NCBI GenBank assembly: GCA_018105865.1 | Contig: CM030841.1 | Coordinates: 8,250,729-8,314,728, forward strand | DNA length: 64,000 nucleotides | Source of the DNA: Metaphire vulgaris | Lineage: Eukaryota; Annelida; Clitellata; Crassiclitellata; Megascolecidae | Direction: 5' to 3' | Shown: positions 35,837 to 46,054 of the stretch, piece by piece | How the letters are laid out: every line of letters begins with the position of its first letter | How positions within the stretch are numbered: the stretch's first letter is position 1 | Notes under the pieces: model-generated | The model's input: the letters and a program-made list of their open reading frames with translations, nothing else | Database searches by the model: none | What the model was told of the DNA's origin: nothing | Program-made: the position numbers and the translations under genes

Positions 35837-36118
35837 AATTCTGTCAGAACGAAGTCTTCACGGCACAGTGTCCGCCCGACTCCGTGATCCTCGTGAAATC
35901 GGCGGACTACGGTCGGATGCGGATGGGTCGTTGTGTCCGGAAGGACTACGGATTCGTCGGATGCAGTCGGAGCGTCGTCGGCATCGTCGACTTCTTCTGC
36001 GGCGGCCGGAGGACCTGCAGCGTACCGGTACCGAACCAGTACTTCGACTCGGCGGCTGCCGCTCAGTGCCCAGAAGACTTCAAGAACTTCCTCGAAGTCA
36101 AATACGAATGCCTCAAAG
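35837..36118 (+). CDS. Gene A, SUEL lectin domain exon
   Basis: The exon encodes one complete SUEL (D-galactoside/L-rhamnose-binding lectin) domain of 94 residues, and it is 282 nt with phase 1 at both ends. It begins EFCQNEVFTAQCPPDS, keeps the family motif YGR (DYGRMRMGRC), and has eight Cys ending in VKYEC. The usual DPC motif is replaced by QCP, so sugar specificity may differ. The acceptor is GTGTGTAG at 35836, behind a TG tract. The donor is a GC type (AAAG|GCAAG). The next exon restores GTT (Val). An ATG at 35764 is in frame upstream and could supply an alternative N-terminus. The whole five-exon product is a type I single-pass protein of about 479 residues from this point. Confidence 0.9.
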
Positions 36119-36135
36119 GCAAGAACAGTTTTTCT

Positions 36136-36137
<2 letters not shown>

Positions 36138-36231
<94 letters not shown>

Positions 36232-36243
36232 AAGAAGAAGAAA
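36138..36243. repeat. Compound microsatellite (AAT)n then (AAG)n in gene A intron
   Basis: About 21 AAT repeats switch to about 13 AAG repeats. The block starts 20 bp after the GC donor at 36119. Confidence 0.97.
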
Positions 36244-36249
36244 AGAAGT

Positions 36250-36876
36250 AGAGGACGAATAATGCCTTGAGTGATTCAGTAGGATCTGAGCTGTATAAGA
36301 AATACTATGTTTCGACCATTCATCATATTATGGTCTTGCTGTGTGTGTAATCTCATTCTTTGTATTCTTATACTCTACTAGGTTTGTTTCTGTTGTTCTT
36401 CTGGCTAAGGAGTACATTGAGAACATTATTAAAATGGCGCTATAGAAGTTTACTAGTATTAATGGATATCACGTACAACGACTGACTTTGAAAGCTACAG
36501 AACAATAAAACAATGCATTCTGTATGATATTACTTGAAAACATAGCGCAAAGTGCAGTATTAATTGAACAGCGAGACCTCGTTGACACGGACTTCCGGGA
36601 GTCGGAAAATGTGTCACTGATAAGTGATAACCAAAAGACCGCATTAAAACTAACCAGAAATGTCAGGATTCTGATAAAATGAAACGTAATAACCGAGTTT
36701 CTGTATTATCTGAGTCCGTATTGGCGGATTTTTGCCTCATTACGAAATTTCATGAAACAAATGAAACTTGTCGTTCTATACAATATTCGTGTAAGCATTT
36801 GAAGAAATTATAATAATTATTTATTATGTTTAAAATGTTTAAAGTGTTAAAGTTCTTAAAGTTCAACATCAGTCTT
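36250..36876. other. Gene A intron, LINE 3-prime scrap
   Basis: Intron sequence. AATGGCGCTATAGAAGTTTA at 36433 resembles the 3-prime UTR of the LINE at 18432-18790. The rest is unremarkable. Confidence 0.45.
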
Positions 36877-37087
36877 CAGGGCCGGAGCGACCCGCTCCGC
36901 CCGCTCCGCAAGGCAGGGGGCCGCCAGCAGTTAGGGGGCGCAGCAATCCGGCTGGCATACTACATATAGTGTGGCTAGCCTCTGCCCATCATGCAGGCTT
37001 CCTGCCGTCGGTGGCTCATGGCTCTAACTATAGACCCTCAAGAGAATCAAGACAAAGTGCAGTAATTTAAGTGTCTATAGACATGGA

Positions 37088-37364
37088 ATGGGTGTCCACA
37101 GAAATTTTTCCAAGGGGCAAAACAAAATGGTCACGGTTAGTATTTTGGCAAGGTTTTTAAATGTAGGCTTAAAATTTGACAATTTTAAAAGATTGCCAGA
37201 ATGCCAGGCAAACTATAACAAAATCAGGTACTGTTACTAGTGTTATTCTTTATTTAGGTAGTGTTTTAGTGTGAAAATATTGGTTAAATCCAAAATACAA
37301 TTACACTGTAGTTGAAAAAAATTGTTTGCATATTGCACTCTTGCCCCAATGTGTGGGCGCTCAT
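37088..37364. mobile_element. MITE, GGGCGCCC family, inverted nested copy
   Basis: ATGGGTGTCCACAGAAATTT at the left and CTTGCCCCAATGTGTGGGCG at the right match the reversed ends of 2152-2363. Internal ATGGTCACGGTTAGTATTTT is shared. The TSD was not resolved. Confidence 0.78.
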
Positions 37365-37483
37365 GTTTATATTGGCTTCCAAGGTCTAGATCAGTGATAC
37401 GCAATAATATAATGAAGAAACCCATTTCTGTTTGTACATAGTTATTAGTTTTAAATATTTATACTATATTAAGCGCAGGCCCC

Positions 37484-37764
37484 CAGTGGCATAGCCACGA
37501 TTTCCGGAAGTGGGGTTGGTTTTTGGCTTTGACCGTGACCAACTTTGAAAAATTCTTGACAAGCAAAAAAGGTTAACTCCTCTATTTTTACTTGACAAGC
37601 AAAAAAGAGGTCCTCATCTCTTAAACCGTTAAAATTTATAGCCAAGGAGGTTTGACCCTCCAAATCACGTCAAGACATTAAAAAATTGCATAGAAACTCA
37701 TTAAAAATATTTTTTGTCTGCAGCCAAGGGGGGTTAACCCCAATCCCCCTTGGTTACGCCACTG
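37484..37764. mobile_element. hAT-type MITE, CAGTGGCGTAGCC family, copy 2
   Basis: The termini CAGTGGCATAGCCA and TGGTTACGCCACTG have 8-bp flanks CAGGCCCC and TAGGCCCT (6 of 8 identical). The interior GTGACCAACTTTGAAAAATT and CTTGACAAGCAAAAAAG matches 23317-24373. Confidence 0.88.
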
Positions 37765-37896
37765 TAGGCCCTTATACAGTATCCGTGCATGGCCTAATTG
37801 TTATGTGCCCGCGAGAAAAATATGTCGCCGTGCATGGGCGCCAAATTCGAAGTTACAGGGGGCGCCGGAATGGTTAGCTCCGGCCCTGTCAGTCTT

Positions 37897-38177
37897 ACAG
37901 ATTGAATGATAAAACTTAAACATTACGAAGCAACTGGAGACATCAGAGCTGGAATCAAGCAAAAGCGTCATGTTAATTTACATGATGTTGCTGTGAATGG
38001 ATCGTAAATGTGTCGTAAATATGATCACATTAGTTGCGTCACTGACACGTGATACGTCACTGATTGGCAAAATGCCAAAGCCAACGACGTTGAGTTGGAA
38101 AAAGTGCAAATCAATTTAGTTGTTTTAACTCACGTAAAATCATCAGCATCTCATGTGTCGTTATAGTAAACATCGCC
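37897..38177. other. Gene A intron, nothing recognised
   Basis: Intron DNA of ordinary composition. Confidence 0.5.
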
Positions 38178-38224
38178 GTCGTTATCATAATCATCATCAT
38201 CATCATCATCATCATATCATCATC

Positions 38225-38266
<42 letters not shown>

Positions 38267-38548
38267 TTCATCATCTTCATCATCTTCATCATCATCATCA
38301 TCTTCATCATCATCATCTTCTTCATCATCTTCATCATCATCATCAATATCATCGTCGTCATCATCATCATCATCATAAACATTACCGTCGTTATCATAAT
38401 CATCATCATCAATATCATATTCATCATCTTCATCATCTTCATCAGCATCATTTTCTTCATCATCATCATCAATATCATCGTCGTCGTCATCATCATCATC
38501 ATCATCTTCATCTTCATCATAGTCGTCATCATCATCATCACAATCATA
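38178..38548. repeat. Degenerate (ATC)n microsatellite
   Basis: About 370 bp of ATC/TTC trinucleotides with internal near-duplications around CATAAACATTACCGTCGTTA. The poly-I and poly-M frames are artefacts. Confidence 0.96.
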
Positions 38549-39000
38549 AGTTTTTTTGGTCCTATTTATGCATACGGTATTGAGTCATGAGTAAGAGTTT
38601 TGGTTCCTGTGCCTAATTTAGTAAAATATTAAATTACTTTAAGTTTAAATTGCTATTTACTTGTAACGGTTACCAGTTACTACCGTTACGTGACTGCAGT
38701 GATTGTCACTACTGTTGGAAACAATGTATAGAGAGGTAACAAAGCATGCGACCCTCCGCACGTTAATCGAAATTTATGATGGCCCTTGTAACAGAAGGTT
38801 GGCCACCTCTGGCTTAAATTTAAACTAGCAATCTTGTTCAGTCGCTACAAGATATTCATTAGTTTGCAAAGGGGCTTCTGAGTAAATTTCCAGTGAAACG
38901 AAGCCGTTCCTGTCTTTTAAGCTCAGTGTAAAATTACAACACGACATCCAATCACCTTCTTCTCCTCTTCCTCCATTTCTTCCCTCCCCTTTTCCTTCTT
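38549..39000. other. Gene A intron, nothing recognised
   Basis: No exon of suitable phase or repeat end found. Confidence 0.5.
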
Positions 39001-39017
39001 TCGTCCTCTCTCTTTCT

Positions 39018-39056
<39 letters not shown>
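39001..39056. repeat. (CT)n microsatellite
   Basis: CT run, purest at 39021-39055. Confidence 0.95.
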
Positions 39057-39058
<2 letters not shown>

Positions 39059-39257
39059 GTCAGCTTGTCCACTGCCACTCTGAAATAATAGCCTCTCTGC
39101 TGGACAAACTGTATCGGCGTTTCTATGTGTACAATACAATCTTCTGTTTCGTACATCGTACAACGTCAGGAGAAAATCCTTAATGCGCTAAGCAAATTTG
39201 TATTGGCGCAGTGAGCTTCAAGCGACCAAGATTAATTAAGTCCATTTCATTCACTGA

Positions 39258-39482
39258 AGACCACAAAGACTAAAAAGACCACAAGACTAAAAAGTCCACA
39301 AGACTAAAAAGACCACAAGACTAAAATGACCGCAAAGACTAAAAAGACTGCAAAGACTAGAAAGACCACAACAACTAAAAATACCACAAAGACTAAAATG
39401 ACCACAAAGACTAAAAAGACCACAAAGACTTAAAATACCACAAAGACTAAAAAAGACCACAAAGACTAAAAAGACCACAAAG
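39258..39482. repeat. Minisatellite, 17-18 bp unit, about 12.5 copies
   Basis: Tandem copies of a unit close to GACCACAAAGACTAAAAA with single-base variants and 17/18-bp length alternation. The minus-strand LCGLFS-like frame is repeat-coded. Confidence 0.95.
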
Positions 39483-39566
39483 TTTCACCTTTTACATTTG
39501 CAATCTAATGAATATTTTGTAGCGACTGCTTCACATCGGCAGATAGGCCTACTAAAATTAAATCCT

Positions 39567-39665
39567 ATATATATATATATATGTCCATATCTATATCCAC
39601 ATATATATATATATATATATCTTATCCTATTATATAGTATATATATATCCACATATTTTATATAC
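39567..39665. repeat. TA-rich microsatellite
   Basis: Interrupted TATATA/CATATC tract in the gene A intron. Confidence 0.85.
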
Positions 39666-40107
39666 GTTCATAATGCAATGCAAAGTCACAAAGCGGTTAC
39701 TTTGAATGGAAAATATAAATAGAGTTTCAAACGTCACAGTAGGATGTTATGGTCATGTGACTCTCCCATTTGGATTTTCGTTTCAACGCTGAACTTCTTC
39801 GTTGTCATGTCAAATTTCAAATCGCCAGTTGCAGACGATGAACATGGGCAATTGGCGCAGCTGCCACGAAACTTCTAGGGGTGGGCGGGTGGCATGATGG
39901 AAGAGAATACGTGAAACGAATGCGCGGAGAACTCCCTGGCGTGACTTTTTCTTGCTCGTCGGAGGGAGAATTTAGTTTCCCGAATATGTCGAATCGCCCG
40001 TTATTCCGGAATCGTGCCTAACGCCAAACACAACTGCCATATAGCAATAGCAATCGATCACAATTACTAACTGTTGTCGCCGTATTCATTCTTCGACGCT
40101 TTTACAG

Positions 40108-40506
40108 TTGCTCACGTGACCAAGCCGTCGTGCCGTAGTCAACACGTTCGCACCGAACCGGAAGGTGCCTTCGCAAGCGTCGTTACCATGGAAACGGATT
40201 GCGGTTCGGACCAGACGCCGTGGCGCATAGAGCTGTTGCCGGGGCAACGCATCAACGTCACGCTGTTCGACTTCGTGTATTCGTCGACGGAGATGCCGCG
40301 AAAGACGGCCGATGACGTCATATCCGGGGCAAAGTGCGTCGCCTACGCGATATTCAAGGAGCCGACCGGCGCCCCGAGTCAGACGCTGTGCGGGGGAATC
40401 GAACGGGTGTCGACCGCCTACGTCTCGAAGTCCGAGAAACTCCAGATCGTGATACTCAAGCGAAGCGAAATAGAAACTCACAGATACTTTGTTCTCAAAT
40501 ATAAGG
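40108..40506 (+). CDS. Gene A, CUB domain exon
   Basis: A 399-nt exon with phase 1 at both ends encodes a 133-residue CUB-type domain: KPSCRSQHV, METDCGSDQTPWRIELLPGQ, INVTLFDFVY, GAKCVAYAIF, TLCGGIERVSTAYVSKSEKL and YFVLKYK. The Cys pattern (four), the W-I-E-L strand, the F-D-F strand and the CGG turn fit CUB. NVT is an N-glycosylation sequon. The acceptor is TTTTACAG at 40107 and the donor AAGG|GTTAGT at 40507. It joins SUEL upstream and the sushi exon at 41922 downstream without frame change. The role is presumably extracellular protein or glycan binding. Confidence 0.88.
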
Positions 40507-40564
40507 GTTAGTACGTCAAATGGGAAGTTCATATATGCTGCGTTAAAATGCAAATTGTTTAAGC

Positions 40565-40778
40565 AGAGGGTGGGTTCAAGAAAGAAAAAAATTGAGTGCA
40601 AGGGTTGTGGACAAATGGAACAGTTTGAACGAGGTGGGAAATGACAGTTAAAACAGTAAATGGATTCAAAGGCTATCTCGGAAAACTAGGTTATCGAATG
40701 CGGAGAGTTACTGCAGTGGTTTTCACGCAGGCTTACTTAGCCTCCTAAACCACTTAAAATCACATTATTATTTTTTAA

Positions 40779-40805
<27 letters not shown>
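40565..40805 (+). mobile_element. LINE family L1a 3-prime end, plus strand
   Basis: It is the same end as 11045-11262 in the other orientation: GTTGTGGACAAATGGAACAG, GGATTCAAAGGCTATCTCGG, then TGGTTTTCACGCAGGCTTAC and an ATT-repeat tail (40765-40812). It lies in the gene A intron. Confidence 0.82.
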
Positions 40806-40812
<7 letters not shown>

Positions 40813-40814
<2 letters not shown>

Positions 40815-41921
40815 TAATGAATATCAATTAGGCCTATATCAGAGATAGAAGCAAAATATACTGACATTTATAGTAATTGTATTTCGACTATTGGTAACTA
40901 CCTGCCGTTAGTTTAAGCAAAATACAAAACTTCGCTCAAACATACTGGCAAAAGTGAATTCGTAGTGAATAAAAATGAATCAATTAATATTCTTGTGGCT
41001 TCTGTCATATCTGCTTCTTTCTCGTATTCGCGTATTGAACGCCATATCACAGAATGGTCAAATGTTCTAATGTTTTCAGTCCTATTTGACACTTTCCATA
41101 GCAACTTCAAATTATATTTGAACCAAACGTTTCAAAAAGCCTAAGAAGGTCAAAAAGCATTGAGTCAATTAATGTTTCTGAGTTGTGCGATTGTAGGTGG
41201 AATTATACTAGAGGAGCTCTTTAGAACGTTTTTTTCTTGATTTATTTTTAACGCAAAACCTCGATTACGTGAATTTACGTCATTTTGTTTATAGTCAGTC
41301 CCACAATTATCGTCGCGATTTTTGTAAATATTTCTCTCTTTCGGTGCCGAGGTATTGTGGTCCTAAAGAAGAGGTTACCTATCAGCAGATTTTCAAGTAT
41401 ATTTTCAATGCAATCAACCTAGAAGCCGATAGGTTCAGACCGACCTCTAGATGCACATGCACTAGCAGTAACACTTTGACTTCTACTGTATACTACACTG
41501 TCTGTCGTCCTATACATTCTTTTCTGGATACCAAAAACACATGAATCTAAATCCCCCTCGTTCCCCAGTTAGTGGATGAGAAGCCTCCAGTTTGCATAGG
41601 GTACCCACTCCGTTTCAACACTTTGGAACCACGTCCCATTGCAAGCAGCGCCATTTTTATGTCGTGCGATATCGATTTCCCCGCCACAGCGTTGGAAGAA
41701 AGACGCTATTGTCAGAAAGAATACATTGAAACTCTTAACGTTCCAATTAAACTTCCCGTTTACCCTGTTTTCGATAGAATATGAGCCATTATGGGAATTA
41801 TAATTATGCTCGCAAGATGTGTGTACATTTTGTGATCATTACGTTATATTGTTCGACTAAATGCAAAAGTCATTACGACGGCACTCGTTTAATGTGCGTA
41901 ATTATTGTTTGTCTGTCTTAG
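40813..41921. other. Gene A intron, nothing supported
   Basis: The 91- and 70-codon frames at 41269 and 41572 were tested as extra exons. Neither has an acceptor and donor giving phase 1 at both ends without a stop, while exon 40108-40506 joins exon 41922-42077 cleanly. Both are left out. Confidence 0.55.
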
Positions 41922-42077
41922 TGATTGGGTGCGGTTATCCAGTGGCACCAGCAGGTGGCTGGGCAGTGCGTGTCAATGACGAAGCCGTCTTCGGCTGTAA
42001 CGCCTCTTCGGCGTCATGGAGGCTGCGGTGCCAAGACTCCAGGTGGATTGGTACTGCCCACAACTGTACCATCCCAG
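41922..42077 (+). CDS. Gene A, sushi/CCP domain exon
   Basis: A 156-nt exon with phase 1 at both ends encodes a compact 52-residue sushi (CCP) domain. GCGYPVAPAGGWAV opens it, DEAVFGCNASS holds the second Cys, LRCQDSRW holds the third Cys and the signature Trp, and HNCTIP closes it with the fourth Cys. NAS and NCT are sequons. The acceptor is GTCTGTCTTAG at 41921 and the donor CCCAG|GTAGAA at 42078. It is shorter than the usual 60 residues but keeps the four-Cys plan. It sits between CUB and the membrane helix. Confidence 0.85.
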
Positions 42078-42122
42078 GTAGAAAACTTAGCCAAGATATC
42101 TATCCCAAATTGAAGCTATCCG

Positions 42123-42125
<3 letters not shown>

Positions 42126-42178
<53 letters not shown>
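42126..42178. repeat. (TA)n microsatellite
   Basis: About 26 TA repeats in the gene A intron. Confidence 0.97.
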
Positions 42179-42183
<5 letters not shown>

Positions 42184-42253
42184 TGTTTCCGATTTCTATT
42201 TAGCGTTTTGATTTTAGTGCTTCCTTAGACTTCAGTGAAAGGCGCTGTAGGTA

Positions 42254-42429
42254 CATTTGAACTTCGTTATAAGTTACCTAGCGAGTCTGTACAATTTTTA
42301 ACGTCACATCCAAGGTACGTCATATCCAATATAATTGAATACGGTAACGCATCTCACGGGACCATACCTTGCAGTACTTTATAACCGAGTATACGTTATA
42401 ACCGAGTCCGTTATATCGAAGTTCTACTG
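42254..42429. mobile_element. Pogo/Tigger-like MITE
   Basis: The left end CATTTGAACTTCGTTATAAG and right end CGTTATATCGAAGTTCTACTG are inverted and flanked by TA on both sides. The internal right-hand ATAACCGAGTATACGTTATA block is shared inverted with 19695-19760. Confidence 0.72.
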
Positions 42430-42739
42430 TATATTAATGTCCACTCGGCGAAGTTGGGCACGTACAGTGTAAATGAGCAAAATCTAAAAATCTGAAATCA
42501 CCGGCTCCTATGCCTAAACCCGGGTCGACATGATGACTCTAAGCAAATCCGGTACTCTCATCTAGTGAGCTGAAACTCAGTAGCCTACGTATGCTGCGGA
42601 TTATTCTTTTTAAATAATTAAATAATTCCCTTCTGGTGAAAAGTGATCTAAGCCATGGTAGATTGCTTTTCAGAATTAAGCTTTTTACGCTATTTCTGGC
42701 CGTACAGCGGAACAGTGACGCTACTGTAGATCAACACTG
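42430..42739. other. Gene A intron, nothing recognised
   Basis: Ordinary intron sequence. Confidence 0.5.
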
Positions 42740-43033
42740 CAAAGGACAATCAAGCAAGAAATGATGCCGGGAACAAGAAAAAGAGGGCGGCCAAAGAGAC
42801 GATGGGCGGATGACGTGGAAGAGTGGACAGAAGTGCAGATGTCAGCAGCAGTCGAGAAGACACAGGATCGATCATCGACATTGCTGGAGAAAAGAAATTC
42901 ATGCTGTCACCTCAACTTCAGTTCATGAAGGAACAAGGAGGAGGAGAAGAAGAAGAGGAGGAGGAGGAGGAAAGAGAAGATGATGATGGTGTGATGATGA
43001 TGATGATGATGATAATGATGACGACGACGATGC
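42740..43033 (+). mobile_element. LINE C-terminal scrap with (GAT)n tail
   Basis: The reading TIKQEMMPGTRKRGRPKRRW then ADDVEEWTEVQMSAAVEKTQ is the end of an RTE-like ORF2. GAG-rich sequence and a GAT run (42979-43030) follow. It is a third case of a GAT tract directly after this type of LINE end. Confidence 0.75.
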
Positions 43034-43470
43034 TACTTTGCGCCTTCAAACTCAGTTAAATGCATGCGCCATCAAGGCAGTCAGTACGTTACGGGTTATA
43101 CTCAAATAGGGTAACGACTAACTTCATGTTTAGACGCTAAGACAGTTATCCATTTTGTTGAGTTTTCGAATAATCGGGATTTTTCAATGTAATTTCAGAG
43201 AATACTCTTGGTCTTACGGGAGGAAGCCTTGTGCAAAGTCTTACTTTTGGTCAGTGCCTTGAAAACTGTTACATTCACTCAGACTTATGAGCAGTTTATG
43301 AAAAAAATAACATAGGCCTGATTATCTCTACCTGTGGCTATTTTCTGCATCAATTTCCTTGCTGCCTATTATTGATTATTACCATAGCGGAGATACTGTC
43401 TACATCTGTAGCTTTTATAATTCCATGATTAACAAACATATTATATTTCGTTGTCTTTTTTGACATGCAG
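43034..43470. other. Gene A intron, nothing recognised
   Basis: Ordinary intron sequence ending in the pyrimidine-rich acceptor of the transmembrane exon. Confidence 0.5.
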
Positions 43471-43552
43471 AGATGGCCGTTGGTGCCGTTGTCTTCATTG
43501 CGCTTTTCATCGCCAGCCTCATCCTCTGTATCGGGATTCTACTCATAAGACG
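43471..43552 (+). CDS. Gene A, transmembrane exon
   Basis: An 82-nt exon entering in phase 1 (the first two bases complete GAG, Glu) and leaving in phase 2. It encodes MAVGAVVFIALFIASLIL followed by CIGILLIRR, a single hydrophobic helix of about 24 residues with a basic stop-transfer end. The acceptor is TTTTTTGACATGCAG at 43470 and the donor is an excellent ACG|GTGAGT at 43553. The split CG|G codon (Arg) is completed by the exon at 57630 after an intron of about 14 kb filled by satellite. Confidence 0.9.
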
Positions 43553-43747
43553 GTGAGTCACGCTGATCAGCATAATGCGTTTGTGTGTGCCTGCAGGTGC
43601 AGTGACAGTGGTAAAGCTATATCTGATGACGAAAGCGCTTTATTTAAAGCAAGTTACTTGTTTAGACAAAAGCAAAATCTAAAATCCCAGATCTTCACGT
43701 TGGCTAAACAGAAAAGATAGCGCTTCACTCTGGTATATCTATCAAAT

Positions 43748-44075
43748 TGGTTCTAAAACTGGAGTCCGCGGTCCCATAGGGCTTCAGGGGGACCGTAGAG
43801 TGATTACTTTCTTGAGAATTCTCAGCAACACCTCAGAACACAAAACAAACTGGTGGCTCTAAAAGTGATGATTCCATTTGAATTTAAATTTGATGACTAA
43901 GATTTGCAATTTTATGAATAAATAATTAATTGATTCACAAAACAAGTTGCTTATGTATTAATTCCAGTTAATTTACATGTAAAGTTCAAATTTTATAAGT
44001 CCGCGAGTCATCACAAAACTTTCTAAGGCACCACCACGCAAGAAATCTTAAAAAGTTCGAGAACCGCTGGCCTAA
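43748..44075 (+). mobile_element. hAT-like element flanking the satellite array, left copy
   Basis: GGTTCTAAAACTGGAGTCCG, GGGCTTCAGGGGGACCGTAG and a right end AAAGTTCGAGAACCGCTGG match 56936-57232 in the same orientation. The CAGTGGTTCTCAAACT-type ends are those of a widespread hAT non-autonomous family. Termini here are decayed and no TSD was found. Confidence 0.75.
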
Positions 44076-45775
44076 ATCGTTACTGATACTTATGTCCGCC
44101 GACTAATAGTTTTGCTTCAAGTTCAGTCATCGTCGCTTAGACTCAGAATTTATATTGACTACTAAATATTAAATATTATTGACTAAATATTAGCAATAAA
44201 TGGAAAACAACGGATTTAGAAATACGGCCATTATCCTTCTTGCTTATTATCGCTCATTTCATTCTGTGCACAATTTTGCTTGATAAAACTAGAACAAACA
44301 CGGGTGGACCCAACTCATGTCCAAGAGTGCCTTATACTCCTTCTTGTCCATATTAAAGAAATTGTCGCGTCCGAAACGGTTCTGACTTCTGAGTGCTCGT
44401 CCAAAACAGGCGCTATATAAATGCTTTGTTACGCAGCTTGTAACTCATGGGAAGCGATTGATGACGACAAAATCGTCGACTCTATGACGTCATATTGTGC
44501 GCAATTCAATGACGTCACGTATTAATTTCGTCACCATTCCGGTTGTCCAATGAGATTGATGCCGTTCGTCATATAAAGGATTCGTCATGCAGAGTGATTT
44601 CAGTGTGAAGAAGAGATTTCAAAGACCAAGCAGGTCCCTAATTGAGGTTGATCTCTGAGTCGATGACTTCTTCCATTTGCACTCCCGTGGGCCGGGTGTC
44701 TAAAAATCATTCGTTCCACGGCCCGAAAATGCAACAGTCATTCATCTTACTCCATCTCTTATAGTACGAAGCAGGGTTGTTAACAATACTGTTAAGAGGC
44801 ATTGCCAATATCAATACTGTAGGAAAAAATATTGTCAAAACCAACAGAAATTTTAAACTGAAAATGCATTGCGTAAATCGATGCCGATACAAATGATCGC
44901 GACAAATAATTTTACTTCAAGTTTAGTTACGATGACTGAACGCATAGATTCAGAATTCATATTGACTGCATTTAATACATACAGTAAATTTTAACAAAAC
45001 AATGCAAAATAAAAGGTTTAGAAATATGGCCATTATCATTCTTACTTATAATTAATCGCTCATTTCATTTTGCGCACAGATTTGCTTGAAAAAAACTAAA
45101 ACAAACATGGGTGGACCCAACTCATGTCCATACCTGTCATAGACTCCTTCTTGTCCATATTAAAAGAATTGTGGCGCCTAAATGATTCTGGGAGCTCGAA
45201 CACAACAGGCGCTATATAAATGCTTTGTTACGCAGCTTTAAACTCATGGGAAGAGATTGATGACGACAAAATCGTCGACTCTATGACGTCATATTGTGCG
45301 CAATTCAATGACGTCACGTATTAATTTCGTCACCATTCCGGTTGTCCAATGAGATTGAAGCCGTTCGTCATATAAAGAATTCGTCATGCAGAGTGATTTC
45401 AGTGTGAAGAAGAGATTTCAAAGACCAAGCAGGTCCCTAATTGAGGTTGATCTCTGAGTCGATGACTTCTTCCATTTGCACTCCCGTGGGCCGGGTGTCT
45501 AAAAATCATTCGTTCCACGGCCCGAATATGCAACAGTCATTCATCTTACTCCATCTCTTATACTACGAAGCAGGGTTGTTAACAATACTGTTAAGAGGCA
45601 TTGCCAATACCAATACTGTGTGAAAAAATATTGTCAATACCAATAGAAATCCTAAACTGAAAATGCATTGCGTAAATCGATGCCAATACAAATGATCGCG
45701 ACAAAAACTTGAAGTATACAGTAGTTACGATGACTAATCGCATAGATTCAGAATTCATATTGACTACTTTAAATG

Positions 45776-46054
45776 GGGCGGGAAGTTAGAAGAGTGGTAA
45801 CAACGCTGGACGATGGAGCAGAAGGCCGCTGGTTGAATTCCCGCAGGAGCCCTAAGGTCGACTCAGCCTTACTCGCCAGAGGGCGGTGGTAAACTGAAGA
45901 GCAGCGATAAAGCTGCGAGGTAAAACGTGGGTCTTGGGAAAGTAATGGCAACCTACCACAGATTAATGGATTAAACCACCTACGTCGCTGATTGCCAAGG
46001 CCGGAGATAAGCGCCGGAACCCAACGCTCGGACTCGAGTACGGAACCTACCTTC
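45776..46054 (+). mobile_element. tRNA-derived SINE, copy 2, inserted in satellite
   Basis: It has the same family and length as 15170-15453. The head GGGGCGGGAAGTTAGAAGAG carries an A-box-like element and a B box mutated to GGTTGAATTCC. A perfect 12-bp TSD CTACTTTAAATG lies at 45764-45775 and 46055-46066, showing LINE-mediated insertion after this satellite unit existed. Confidence 0.93.

Larger units (their letters stand above)
36877..37888. mobile_element. hAT-type element (CAGGGCCGGAGC ends) with nested elements
   Basis: The termini CAGGGCCGGAGC and GCTCCGGCCCTG are a perfect 12-bp inverted repeat flanked by a perfect 8-bp TSD TCAGTCTT (36869-36876 and 37889-37896). Two other families lie inside: a GGGCGCCC-family copy at 37088-37364 and a CAGTGGCGTAGCC-family copy at 37484-37764. 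Confidence 0.93.

Noticed and set aside
41269..41784. Additional extracellular exon of gene A between CUB and sushi
   Set aside because: The available acceptors and donors do not give phase 1 without stops, and the exons on either side join directly.
44580..44720. Spliced-leader or snRNA gene in the satellite unit downstream of the TATA box
   Set aside because: AAGCAG|GTCCCT could be a donor, but no Sm site or snRNA-type stem set was recognised, and a CRE-CCAAT-TATA layout is not an snRNA promoter.
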